Assembly (NCBI GenBank): GCA_022826205.1
Contig: JAJDVJ010000012.1
Coordinates: 25,007 to 89,006 of the forward strand
Source: Silicimonas sp.
GTDB taxonomy: Bacteria > Pseudomonadota > Alphaproteobacteria > Rhodobacterales > Rhodobacteraceae
Reading direction: 5' to 3'
DNA: 64,000 nt
Within the stretch, counting starts at the first letter, position 1. Each line of letters begins with the position of its first letter. Positions 47,812 to 56,419 of the stretch are shown one piece after another. The notes beneath the pieces were generated by a model. It did not search any database, had not been told where the DNA came from, and worked only from the letters and a program-made list of their open reading frames with translations. A program made the position numbers and the translations under genes.

Positions 47812-49185
47812 ATGAACATTGTTCCGAACGACCTCGCCGACGTGATCGAAGCCGACCGCGCGCACATCTGGCATCACCTGATGCAGCACAAGCCTCTGGA
47901 GACAACCGATCCCCGCGTCATGGTCGAAGGCAAGGGCGTGCGCGTCTGGGACGCGGCTGGAAGCGAGTACATCGACGCCGTCTCGGGCGGAGTGTGGACC
48001 GTCAACGTCGGCTATGGTCGCGAGCGCATTGCCAACGCCATTCGAGACCAGCTCGTTCAGATCCCGTATTTTTCGGGCAGTGCCGGTTCGATCCCCGGCG
48101 CGAATTTCGCCAAGAAACTGACTGGGCTGATTCCCGGCCTGACGCGAGTCTACTACGCAAATTCCGGCTCCGAGGCGAACGAGAAAGTCTTCAAGATGGT
48201 CCGCCAGATCGCGCACAAGAATTACGGCGGCAAGAAGCACAAGATCCTCTTTCGTGAACGCGACTATCACGGCACGACGATCGCCTGCCTTTCCGCAGGC
48301 GGACAGCCCGAACGGAATGCCCAGTATGGCCCGTTCACGCCCGGCTTCGTGGAAGTGCCGCACTGTCTCGAATACCGCGCCCAGATCGAAACCGAAAACT
48401 ACGGCGAGTGGGCGGCTGACCAGGTCGAAGAGGTCATCCTGCGCGAAGGCCCCGACACCGTGGGAGCGCTGTGCCTGGAACCCGTGACGGCCGGTGGAGG
48501 CGTCATACCTCCGCCGGAAGGATACTGGGAACGGATTCAGGAAATATGCAGGAAGCATGACGTCCTGCTCCATATCGACGAAGTCGTCTGCGGCGTCGGA
48601 CGCACGGGAACATGGTTCGGCTACCAGCACTATGGCGTAAAGCCGGACTTCGTGACCATGGCGAAGGGCGTGGCCTCAGGCTATGCCGCGATCGCCTGCA
48701 TGGTCACCACCGATGAGGTCTTCGCCATGTTCAAGGATGATGCCGACGACCCGATGAACTATTTCCGTGACATTTCGACCTTCGGCGGCTGCACCGCCGG
48801 ACCGGCAGCGGCGCTCGAAAACGTCGCGATCATCGAGGAAGAGGACCTCCTCGACAACACGACGCGGATGGGTGCGCGCCTCATCGACAACCTGCACTCG
48901 CTTCAGGAAAGGCACCGCGTCATTGGCGACGTGCGCGGCAAGGGTCTGTTCTGCGGGGCCGAACTTGTCGCCGACCGCGTGACCAAGGAACCGGTCGACG
49001 AAAGGACGGTCCTGGCCGTCGTTGCGGACTGCGCGGCGCAGGGTGTCATCATCGGTGCAACCAACCGCTCGCTGCCCGGGCTCAACAACACGCTTTGCTT
49101 CTCGCCCCCGCTGATCTCGACCGCCGACGACATCGACCGGATCACAGCCGCAGTGGACAAGGCGCTGACCAGGAAATTTTCCTGA
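47812..49185 (+). CDS. tpa: taurine--pyruvate aminotransferase
   Basis: 457 residues, class III aminotransferase. YYANSGSEANEKVFKMVRQI, DYHGTTIACLSAGGQPERN, LLHIDEVVCGVGRTGTWFGY and the PLP lysine in TMAKGVASGYAAIAC. The N-terminal ADRAHIWHHLMQHKP and the FRDISTFGGCTAGPAAALEN segment closely resemble Roseobacter Tpa. It converts taurine and pyruvate to sulfoacetaldehyde and alanine. No xsc, ald or tauABC genes are adjacent, so a related omega-amine substrate remains possible. Confidence 0.88.
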   Translation: MNIVPNDLADVIEADRAHIWHHLMQHKPLETTDPRVMVEGKGVRVWDAAGSEYIDAVSGGVWTVNVGYGRERIANAIRDQLVQIPYFSGSAGSIPGANFAKKLTGLIPGLTRVYYANSGSEANEKVFKMVRQIAHKNYGGKKHKILFRERDYHGTTIACLSAGGQPERNAQYGPFTPGFVEVPHCLEYRAQIETENYGEWAADQVEEVILREGPDTVGALCLEPVTAGGGVIPPPEGYWERIQEICRKHDVLLHIDEVVCGVGRTGTWFGYQHYGVKPDFVTMAKGVASGYAAIACMVTTDEVFAMFKDDADDPMNYFRDISTFGGCTAGPAAALENVAIIEEEDLLDNTTRMGARLIDNLHSLQERHRVIGDVRGKGLFCGAELVADRVTKEPVDERTVLAVVADCAAQGVIIGATNRSLPGLNNTLCFSPPLISTADDIDRITAAVDKALTRKFS

Positions 49186-49226
49186 GGTCCGCCCTGGACG
49201 GACCGGCAGACGGGTTGCATGCTTCC

Positions 49227-49249
49227 GGCCGGCCCAGGCGTGGCCGGCC
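49227..49249. terminator. hairpin between convergent tpa and the transglycosylase
   Basis: GGCCGGCC at 49227-49234 and 49242-49249 flank a CAGGCGT loop, giving an all-GC 8-base-pair stem. A weaker hairpin GGTCCG/CGGACC lies at 49186-49204. No T-run on either side. A bidirectional terminator is likely from position alone. Confidence 0.45.
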
Positions 49250-49270
49250 AATGTCAGCGCCCGGCAGCGG

Positions 49271-50443
49271 TCAGAGCAGGTCGAGAAGCTCCAACGTCGG
49301 CCAGGCATCCGCCGGCAAGCCGAGGCGCACCTGTTCCTTCTGCACCGCGCTGCGGGTCTTGGCACCGATGATGCCGTCTATCCCGCCGACATCATGGCCG
49401 CGAGCTTCGAGTCGTTCCTGCAATGCCTTGACCTGGCTCTCGTCAAGCGCCGTGCCAGGCTCTCCCGCATCGTAGACCGGCGCCCCTTCGAGGCGCATCG
49501 CGAAGTGGGCTGCAGTGATCACGTAGACGAAGCTCTTGTTCCACTCCAGGAACACGTTGAAGTTCGGATAGATCATGAAGGCGGGCCCGTTCCGGCCTTG
49601 GGGCAGCAATATCGCCGATTCAAGATCCGGCGCGGCCAGCCTTCCCGATCTCGGCCTGATCCCGGCCGCCGCCCAGTCAGACGCGCGTTTCCAGCTCTCG
49701 AAACCGGTCTCGGACCAGTCGAAGCTCTCCGGCATCCGGACTTCCTGCATCCAGGGCTGGTTTCTTTGCCAGCCGAGATTGATGAGCATTCTGGCACCCG
49801 AAACCAGGGCGTCCGCAGGGGAGCCTTTCAAGTCGACCTCTCCATCGCCGTCGCCGTCGACACCGTTGAGAAGGATGTCTTCGGGCAGCATCTGGACCAT
49901 TCCGATTTCGCCGGCCCACGCGCCCGTCGTGTTGACTGGGTCCAGGCCGCCTCGCTCGAACAGCTCGATCGCGGCCAGGACCTGAGGTCGAAACAGTTCC
50001 GGCCGCCTGCAGTCATGGGCAAGCGTGACCAGCGAATTGACCGTGTTGAAGTCGCCCTGAACGACTCCGAAGTCGGTCTCGAAGCCCCAGAACGCAAGCA
50101 GGACGCCTCGGGAAACGCCGTACTCGCGTTCGATGCGATCGAAGACATGCGCCCATTTCCTGGCGTTCTCCGATCCATGATGAAGCCTGTGCTGGCTGAT
50201 CAGGCGCCCGGAAAACTCGATGAATGGAATCTGGAATATCCCCTGCGCCCGGTCTGCCCGGATGACCTTCGGGTCGTGGGCTGCGTGTTCAAGGAAGCGG
50301 TCGACCACCTGCTCGGAATGGCCGTTTCCAATTGCCTCGTCCCTGATGCCGTCAAGAAACGCGTCGAAGGGCCCTCCGCAGGGCTGGGCAACGACAGATG
50401 GGGCGCCAAGGAAAAAGGCGGCCAAGGCAACAAATCTCTTCAC
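49271..50443 (-). CDS. MltB-family lytic murein transglycosylase with PG-binding domain
   Basis: 390 residues from GTG 50443 (AAGGA eight bases upstream); longer open frame upstream has no support. Signal peptide MKRFVALAAFFLGAPSVVA. The catalytic glutamate is in AFWGFETDFGVVQGDFNTV, followed by EIGMVQMLPEDILLNGVDGD, the MltB fold. The C-terminal peptidoglycan-binding domain starts at LDESQVKALQERLEARGHD and contains GGIDGIIGAKTRSAVQ. It cuts MurNAc-GlcNAc bonds, releasing anhydro-muropeptides. Confidence 0.92.
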   Translation of the reverse strand: MKRFVALAAFFLGAPSVVAQPCGGPFDAFLDGIRDEAIGNGHSEQVVDRFLEHAAHDPKVIRADRAQGIFQIPFIEFSGRLISQHRLHHGSENARKWAHVFDRIEREYGVSRGVLLAFWGFETDFGVVQGDFNTVNSLVTLAHDCRRPELFRPQVLAAIELFERGGLDPVNTTGAWAGEIGMVQMLPEDILLNGVDGDGDGEVDLKGSPADALVSGARMLINLGWQRNQPWMQEVRMPESFDWSETGFESWKRASDWAAAGIRPRSGRLAAPDLESAILLPQGRNGPAFMIYPNFNVFLEWNKSFVYVITAAHFAMRLEGAPVYDAGEPGTALDESQVKALQERLEARGHDVGGIDGIIGAKTRSAVQKEQVRLGLPADAWPTLELLDLL

Positions 50444-50659
50444 GTTTGGAATCCTTCGACACTGCTCCCGCCGGAGATTTCCGGTCGTCGCCACACAAGC
50501 ATCAGGCTTGGATTGCGTCAAGGTTGCTTCACGTTCAGAACCCACCTCGGTCCAATGGTTCTCGGATTGGCCGCCGCCTGCGACTCTCGTCGGAGCGGAG
50601 CTTGTCGTGCAGCACCATCTGATTGATCGGGCGGTCAATTCGTGCTGGAATCCCTGTTC

Positions 50660-51454
50660 ATGGCCTCCGAAGAAAAGTTTGAATTTTCGATAAGTCTCTG
50701 CCAGTCCGCCGGATTGCTGGCGCGAGACTACTTCGCGCAACGCGATCAATTGCGTGTTGACTGGAAAGGTTCGCATGACTGGGTGAGCGAAGCCGACCGC
50801 AAGGTCGAATCCTTCATCCGCGAGAGAATTTCCGAAGCTTGGCCGGATGACCGAATCGTAGGCGAAGAACATGGCGGCACCTCTGGCGAAAACGGCTTCA
50901 CATGGGTCATTGACCCGATTGACGGCACCACGAACTTTCTCAACGGCATTCCAACCTGGACGATTGTTCTCGCTGGCGTGGCCGAAGGCAAAACGCAATT
51001 CGGCGTTGTTCACGACCCGATCTACGGCGAGACCTTTTCGGCGCTTCGCGGGTCTGGAGCAAGACTCAACGGACAAGCGGTTCACGTGGCGGAAGGCAAG
51101 TATCTGAACGAAGGGACCGTGGGGATGGGTTACTCAAACCGCATAAGTCCAGAGAATGTCACATCAATCGTGAACGCACTTGTTGTCAGCGGGACGATGT
51201 TCAATCGCAATGCCAGCGGAGCCCTGTCGTTGGCATACGTGGCCGCAGGGCGAATGCTTGGGTATGTGGAGGAGCACATGAACGCGTGGGACTGCCTCGC
51301 TGGTCAGCTTCTCGTTGCCGAGGCGGGCGGAGCGGTCGAGGATCAGAACGCCGACGAGATGATCCGCGCAGGAGGACGCGTGATCGCCGGTGCACCGCAG
51401 GTCTTTGAGGAACTGAAATCCATCGCGACACTTGCGTGGGGCGCACAAAATTGA
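50660..51454 (+). CDS. inositol-monophosphatase-family phosphatase
   Basis: 264 residues from ATG 50660; an in-frame GTG at 50642 would add six. Li+-sensitive phosphatase motifs are intact: VGEEHGG, VIDPIDGTTNFLNGIP (metal ligands) and AWDCLAGQLLVAEAGG. The family hydrolyses inositol-1-phosphate, sugar phosphates, PAP or histidinol phosphate. Codon use is visibly more AT-rich than the neighbours in the first half. It is convergent with the Afu-like ABC operon; if that operon brings in a sugar phosphate, this enzyme could release its Pi (inference). Confidence 0.9.
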   Translation: MASEEKFEFSISLCQSAGLLARDYFAQRDQLRVDWKGSHDWVSEADRKVESFIRERISEAWPDDRIVGEEHGGTSGENGFTWVIDPIDGTTNFLNGIPTWTIVLAGVAEGKTQFGVVHDPIYGETFSALRGSGARLNGQAVHVAEGKYLNEGTVGMGYSNRISPENVTSIVNALVVSGTMFNRNASGALSLAYVAAGRMLGYVEEHMNAWDCLAGQLLVAEAGGAVEDQNADEMIRAGGRVIAGAPQVFEELKSIATLAWGAQN

Positions 51455-51586
51455 ATCAATGGCTTCCAGCAGCGCTTCATCGCCAGGCCGGAGAGATCGC
51501 CGATTCAGCAATGCACCTGCTCGGACTGGTCAAGCCGCCGAGCGATGCCAGTAAATCTCGGGTTGCAACGTAGCCTGACGGGTCCG

Positions 51587-52654
51587 CTACGCCTCTCCGG
51601 GCAGCAGCACAGGTCCTCTTGAGGCAAAGGACATGTACAACTTCGTGCCGACCTCCAGCGGCTTGTCCACCTCGTCCTGCACGGCGAAGACCTGTCCGAA
51701 CCCGCCCTCCAACGTGTATTCCATCCGTACGCCTACATATGTTGCCTTTGAGACCTTCGCCTGCACGCCCGTATCGCCATCAAGAACAATGTGGGACGGA
51801 CGGACGGCAAGCGTGGCCGGCCCGGGAGACAATCCTCGCGCCGGCAGCTGGTGCCGGTAGCCTTCGATTTCGATCATCGCGGTTCCGCCATCCAGCTCGA
51901 CAATTTGGCACTCAATGAGGTTCGCTTCTCCAATGAAATCGGCAACGAAGCGGTCATTGGGCGCATCAAAGAGTTCGCGCGGCGTACCGATCTGCGCGAT
52001 GGCTGCGTTGCGCATCACGACGATCTCGTCTGAAACCGCGAGCGCCTCCTCCTGGTCATGGGTAACATAGACCACGGTCAGGCCGAGCTCCTGCTGGATC
52101 GCGCGGATGTCCTCGCGCACCCGCCGGCGCAACTTGGCGTCCAGATTCGAAAGCGGCTCGTCAAAGAGCAGAACCTGTGGCTCAAGTACCAGCGCCCGCG
52201 CCACCGCGACCCGTTGCTGCTGACCACCCGACAGCTCGGACGGCAAGCGCCCGTCGAAGCCTTTCAAGCCCACCAAATCCAGTCCTTGCAATGCGCGAGA
52301 ACGGGCTTCCCCCTTTCCGAAACCCGAGAAGGTCAGGCCATACATGACGTTTTCCAGCACGCTCATATGCGGAAAGAGCGCGTAGGACTGGAAGACCATT
52401 GACACGTCGCGGTCGGTGGCAGGCAGCGTCGTGACATCCACCTCGCCAATTGTTATTCGGCCGGAGGTGGCCATCTCCAACCCCGCAATCATCCTGAGCG
52501 TCGTGGTCTTTCCGCAACCAGAAGGACCAAGGAGGGTCACGAGCTTGCCGGCGTCCACCGCGAGGTCGATATTGTCGACCGCAACGACATCCTTGCCGAA
52601 CTTCTTTGAGACACCTTCGAATCGGATAGGTGCGGCCTTGGATGCGATGCTCAT
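51587..52654 (-). CDS. ABC transporter ATPase (Afu/Fbp/Pot type)
   Basis: 355 residues. Walker A LLGPSGCGKTTTLRMIAG, Q-loop VFQSYALFP, signature LSGGQQQRV, Walker B VLLFDEPLSNLD and H-loop VYVTHDQEEAL, then a TOBE domain (~280-355) typical of the iron/sugar-phosphate/polyamine group. Last gene of the SBP-permease-ATPase operon, 12 bases after the permease. Confidence 0.92.
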   Translation of the reverse strand: MSIASKAAPIRFEGVSKKFGKDVVAVDNIDLAVDAGKLVTLLGPSGCGKTTTLRMIAGLEMATSGRITIGEVDVTTLPATDRDVSMVFQSYALFPHMSVLENVMYGLTFSGFGKGEARSRALQGLDLVGLKGFDGRLPSELSGGQQQRVAVARALVLEPQVLLFDEPLSNLDAKLRRRVREDIRAIQQELGLTVVYVTHDQEEALAVSDEIVVMRNAAIAQIGTPRELFDAPNDRFVADFIGEANLIECQIVELDGGTAMIEIEGYRHQLPARGLSPGPATLAVRPSHIVLDGDTGVQAKVSKATYVGVRMEYTLEGGFGQVFAVQDEVDKPLEVGTKLYMSFASRGPVLLPGEA

Positions 52655-52666
52655 CTTACGCTCTCC

Positions 52667-54880
52667 TCAAACATTCGTCCGCGACTGCGTCATGCGGCGC
52701 CCTATCTGGGTGCGCCCTACGATTACCTGCATCAGCGCAACGGCGGAGAGCATAACGAAGATCAGCGTCGTGGAGTAGGCAATCGCGAGGCCGTAGTCGT
52801 TGTTCTCGACCCGCCCGATGATGTAGCTCGTGGCCATGTCATATTGCGCCGATACAAGGAAAATCACGGCCGAGATCGCGGTCATGGCGCGCACGAAGGA
52901 ATACACGAGCGCGGCAAGAATTGCGGGCCGCAGAAGCGGCAGGATCACCCGGCGGAATGTTTGCCACGAGTTGGCGCCGAGCGTCAGGGAGCTTTCATCC
53001 AGCGACTTGTCGAGCTGAGACATGGACGCGATGCCGGCGCGCACGCCCACTGGCATGTTGCGGAAGATGAAGCTGACCACGAGGATGATGCCCGTCCCGG
53101 TGATCTCGATCGGCGGCACGTTGAAGGCCAGGATGTAGCTTACGCCAATGACCGTGCCGGGGATTGCGAAGGACAGCATCGTGCCGAACTCGAACGCGCT
53201 CTTTCCTGCGAAGCTCTGCCGAGTCAACAGATAGGCCGTGACCAGCCCAACTGCCCCCGTCAAGGGCGCTGCAATCGCGGCAATGGTGATTGTCGTCCAG
53301 AAGCTGTCCCAGGCGGAACCCGTCCAGCGGATGCCCTCCTCCTCGATCCGTATCGAGAAGGCCGTCACGTAGTGCTTGAAGGTAAGCGAGTTGTTGACCC
53401 CCCAAAGTTCAACGACGCTTCCATAGACGATCATGCCGTAGACCGTTGCAGTAAAGATCGCCCAACTGAGTGCCACGATCATCACAGGAAATGCGAGGCC
53501 GCTTGGCATCAACGGGTGCACGCCTGCGTCGCCCTTGCCAGAGACGGTCGTATAGCTCTTTTTTCCAAGCCAGGCCCGCTGGGCAAAAAAGGCGGACAGG
53601 GTGAAGAACAGCAAGACCATGGCGAGCACCGCCGCACGACCCTGGTCGTACTGCGCACCGACGATGGCGAAGAAGATCTCCGTCGAGAGCACATCGAAGT
53701 TGCCGCCCAGAACGAGAGGGTTGCCGAAATCGGCCATGCTCTCGATGAAGCCAAGCAGGAACGCGTTGGCCAGTCCTGGGCGCATCAGCGGCAACGAAAC
53801 GGTACGGAATGTCTGCCAGCGGTTGGCGCGCAGCGTCTGCGCGGCCTCTTCCATCGACGGCGAGACGCCCTCGACCACGCCGATCAGGACGAGGAAGGCA
53901 ATGGGCGTGAACGCCAGCGTCTGCGCGATCAGCACGCCGGGCATGCCGTAGAGCCATCGGGTGGGCTGCGTGCCCAAGAGGTCGGCAAAGAAAACGGTCA
54001 CGGAACCGGACAGGCCAAAAAGCAGGATCAGCGCGAGGCCAATCACGAAAGGCGGCGTGATGATCGGCAGCACAGTCAGTGCACGGAGAATGCGTTTCCA
54101 GCGAAACCCCGAGCGGGTCACGACAAGGGCAAAGGCGAGGCCCAGGACGGTGGTGGTGAAGCCGACGGCAATGGCAAGGACAAGTGAATTCAGCGCCGCG
54201 CCGCATCTCGTGCCAAAGAAGCAACCTATTCCCCAAAGGCGATCATCGAAGAACTTGCCGACAAATACCGAGATCGAATACGTGCCTTCGTCGGTCACAA
54301 AGGCCGAGAACAGCATGTTCGCGATGGGAAAGAACACGAAGGCGGTGACAATGGTGACAACGCCGCCAATCGCGCCGACCACGAAGACGTCACCATTGAC
54401 TGCGCCCCGCGCGGCGATGCCTTGGGTGAACAGGAACAGGAAGGCAGAAGCGCAAATCATCGCACCGTATCCCATCCCGAACTGGCGGTCTCCCAACGTA
54501 CCAAACGCTGCGTTCATCCACTGGAAATTGAATCCGCGGATGCCGATGGAAAATCCCTGGATGATCAGCCAGCCAAATCCAAGCGCGCCAGCGACTGTCA
54601 GAATGCGGAAATAAGTCGGGTCGGACTTCTCGCGCCCGAGAGCCAGGAGCGGCAGGAGGAGCGGGATCAGCAAGGGGGCCAGCCACAGCTTCTCGCCTTG
54701 TCCGATCAGGAACGCGGCAGGGGAATAATCTTCTTCAAACGGGTAGCCGTCGACCAGCCACTCGAACGAGAAAAATCCGTCCTCCACCCCGTACCAGGGG
54801 CAGAGGACGAAACCGACCCATCCGGCGATGATCCAGAAGATCAAGACCGGAGGGGTCTGTGTTGCTGTCGCAGGCGTCAC
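52667..54880 (-). CDS. fused double ABC permease (Afu/Fbp type)
   Basis: 737 residues, two homologous permease halves in one chain. EAA loops are EEAAQTLRANRWQTFRTVSLP (first half, spread over ~350-370) and DESSLTLGANSWQTFRRVIL (second half, ~655-675), about 300 residues apart. An extra N-terminal ~200-residue multi-helix region precedes them, making it longer than FbpB and more like AfuB. It forms the whole membrane channel by itself. It abuts the binding-protein gene with no gap. Confidence 0.9.
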   Translation of the reverse strand: MTPATATQTPPVLIFWIIAGWVGFVLCPWYGVEDGFFSFEWLVDGYPFEEDYSPAAFLIGQGEKLWLAPLLIPLLLPLLALGREKSDPTYFRILTVAGALGFGWLIIQGFSIGIRGFNFQWMNAAFGTLGDRQFGMGYGAMICASAFLFLFTQGIAARGAVNGDVFVVGAIGGVVTIVTAFVFFPIANMLFSAFVTDEGTYSISVFVGKFFDDRLWGIGCFFGTRCGAALNSLVLAIAVGFTTTVLGLAFALVVTRSGFRWKRILRALTVLPIITPPFVIGLALILLFGLSGSVTVFFADLLGTQPTRWLYGMPGVLIAQTLAFTPIAFLVLIGVVEGVSPSMEEAAQTLRANRWQTFRTVSLPLMRPGLANAFLLGFIESMADFGNPLVLGGNFDVLSTEIFFAIVGAQYDQGRAAVLAMVLLFFTLSAFFAQRAWLGKKSYTTVSGKGDAGVHPLMPSGLAFPVMIVALSWAIFTATVYGMIVYGSVVELWGVNNSLTFKHYVTAFSIRIEEEGIRWTGSAWDSFWTTITIAAIAAPLTGAVGLVTAYLLTRQSFAGKSAFEFGTMLSFAIPGTVIGVSYILAFNVPPIEITGTGIILVVSFIFRNMPVGVRAGIASMSQLDKSLDESSLTLGANSWQTFRRVILPLLRPAILAALVYSFVRAMTAISAVIFLVSAQYDMATSYIIGRVENNDYGLAIAYSTTLIFVMLSAVALMQVIVGRTQIGRRMTQSRTNV

Positions 54881-55906
54881 CTACTGTGGCAGGGTCGAAA
54901 CCTCTTCGTCCCACTTCTGCAGCAGACGCTTGCGCTCATCTGATGAGCCATACTTCCTGAAGTCGTAGTCAATCAGCTTGATCAGGCTCATGTCTGGCGC
55001 ACTCTCTGACATTTGCGCCCCCTTGTTCGACGGGACCTGGAATGAATTCACTTGCAGTGCGAGACTCTGCGCCTCGGCCGAGAGCGCCCAGTCATAGAAC
55101 ATCTTGGCCTCTTCCAGGTTGCGCGCGCCTTCGATGATCGACATCGAGCCGATCTCGTATCCGGTGCCTTCGCACGGTGCCACGACTTTGACCGGAAATC
55201 CCGACACGGCCTGCTTCACCGCATCGTGCATGAAGACGATGCCGATGGTACTTTCGCCGCGACCCGCCGCCTTGATCGGAGCCGATCCCGACTTCGTGTA
55301 CTGGTTGATGTTGGCGTGGAGCCCTTTCATGAACTCGAACCCCTCGTCTTCGCCGAAAATCTGCACCATCGATGCAAGGGTCGTGTAGGCCGTACCGGAC
55401 GAATTCGGGTTCGCCATCTGGACATGCCCCTTGTACTCCGGTTTCAGCAAGTCCTTCCAGCAGGACGGCTCAGGCAGGTTGTTTGCAGCCAGAAGTTCGC
55501 TGTTGTAGCCGTAGCCGAGCGCTCCGGAATAGATTCCGATGGTCTTGTTGCCAGCACTCTCGGCCTGCGAAATCGCCCAATCATGCAGCTGGTCGCGCAT
55601 GGGCGAAATGTATTCCATTGTCAGGCCTTCCTCCGCCGCCTGCAGGTGCGGGTCGCCAGTGCCACCCCACCAGACGTCGCCCTTGGGGTTGGAGGATTCT
55701 GCTCGGACTTGCGCGAAGGTCTCGCCCGAAGACTTCCGGGTCATGTTCACGTCAATGCCTGTAGCATCCTCGAAACTCCGAGCCATCAGTTGGCACCAGT
55801 CTTCCTCTGCCGAACAATAGTACGTCAGCTTGTCGGCATATGACGTTGACACCGTCGCTGCGAGCGCGATCAACGATCCTGCGATCGTGGCTGTTATCTT
55901 CTTCAT
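54881..55906 (-). CDS. ABC substrate-binding protein, possible sugar-phosphate binder
   Basis: 341 residues. Signal peptide MKKITATIAGSLIALAATVS, cleavage near SYA-DK. Fold-type II binding protein: TYYCSAEEDWCQLMARSFED, VWWGGTGDPHLQAAEEGL, YNSELLAANNLPEP and MHDAVKQAVSGFPVKVVAPC. Usually annotated Fe3+-binding. His227-Asp228 and Glu251 have the spacing I remember for the sugar-phosphate contacts of AfuA, and no Tyr-Tyr iron clamp near the C-terminus is evident. AAGGAGAGG precedes the ATG. First gene of the operon. Confidence 0.85.
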   Translation of the reverse strand: MKKITATIAGSLIALAATVSTSYADKLTYYCSAEEDWCQLMARSFEDATGIDVNMTRKSSGETFAQVRAESSNPKGDVWWGGTGDPHLQAAEEGLTMEYISPMRDQLHDWAISQAESAGNKTIGIYSGALGYGYNSELLAANNLPEPSCWKDLLKPEYKGHVQMANPNSSGTAYTTLASMVQIFGEDEGFEFMKGLHANINQYTKSGSAPIKAAGRGESTIGIVFMHDAVKQAVSGFPVKVVAPCEGTGYEIGSMSIIEGARNLEEAKMFYDWALSAEAQSLALQVNSFQVPSNKGAQMSESAPDMSLIKLIDYDFRKYGSSDERKRLLQKWDEEVSTLPQ

Positions 55907-55963
55907 CTTCCTCTCCTTTCGGGTTAGATCGGACCGGTTGTTCCGGTCCTGGTTTGCGATGCC

Positions 55964-56419
55964 TCACGAGGCTTCGCTTATTTCTTCCATCTTCGTCAGT
56001 CGTTCCGGGTTTCCTGCCAAGTCTTTCGGAAGCTTCGAAATCTCCCTTTCATCGGCCAGCCTCACGGCCTTCCTGAACGAGAAGCAACGCAGATGCACCT
56101 CTTGCGCTCTTTCGAACGGCGCATCGGTCTGCCAACCGCCATAGGACAGACCATAGTCCGGCATTGAACCGTGGTGCAACGGTCTAGGCGCTTGCCAAAT
56201 ACAAATGCCAATGGACAGGTTGGAGGTGGATCCGGCCACACCAGCCTCTGCCAGCGCTTCGATTTCAGCGGCGTGCCGTGTTTTCTTGTCGTCCGTCGGC
56301 CATCCGTTGGGTGTCTCCCTGCAGCCGATGTTGCGCCAGCCCGCCATTGGGCCGCGCGACGGGGCAGACCTGCCCAAGTGAGCCGGAAGTTGCGGGGCGA
56401 TGCCATTCGGAGCGCTCAT
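55964..56419 (-). CDS. unknown protein coupled to the Na/Pi transporter
   Basis: 151 residues. ATG 56419 overlaps the Na/Pi transporter stop (ATGA), so it is co-translated with it. The product is soluble with clustered aromatic residues (PMAGWRNIGC; SIGICIWQAPRP; DYGLSYGGWQTDAPFERA) and a charged C-terminus. No family recognised and no signal peptide. The longer open frame upstream lies inside the transporter gene. It ends 57 bases before the binding-protein start. Confidence 0.55.
   Translation of the reverse strand: MSAPNGIAPQLPAHLGRSAPSRGPMAGWRNIGCRETPNGWPTDDKKTRHAAEIEALAEAGVAGSTSNLSIGICIWQAPRPLHHGSMPDYGLSYGGWQTDAPFERAQEVHLRCFSFRKAVRLADEREISKLPKDLAGNPERLTKMEEISEAS

Noticed and set aside
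47137..48630. 497-codon open frame on the minus strand
   Set aside because: Antisense to tlpA and tpa, whose catalytic motifs are clear.
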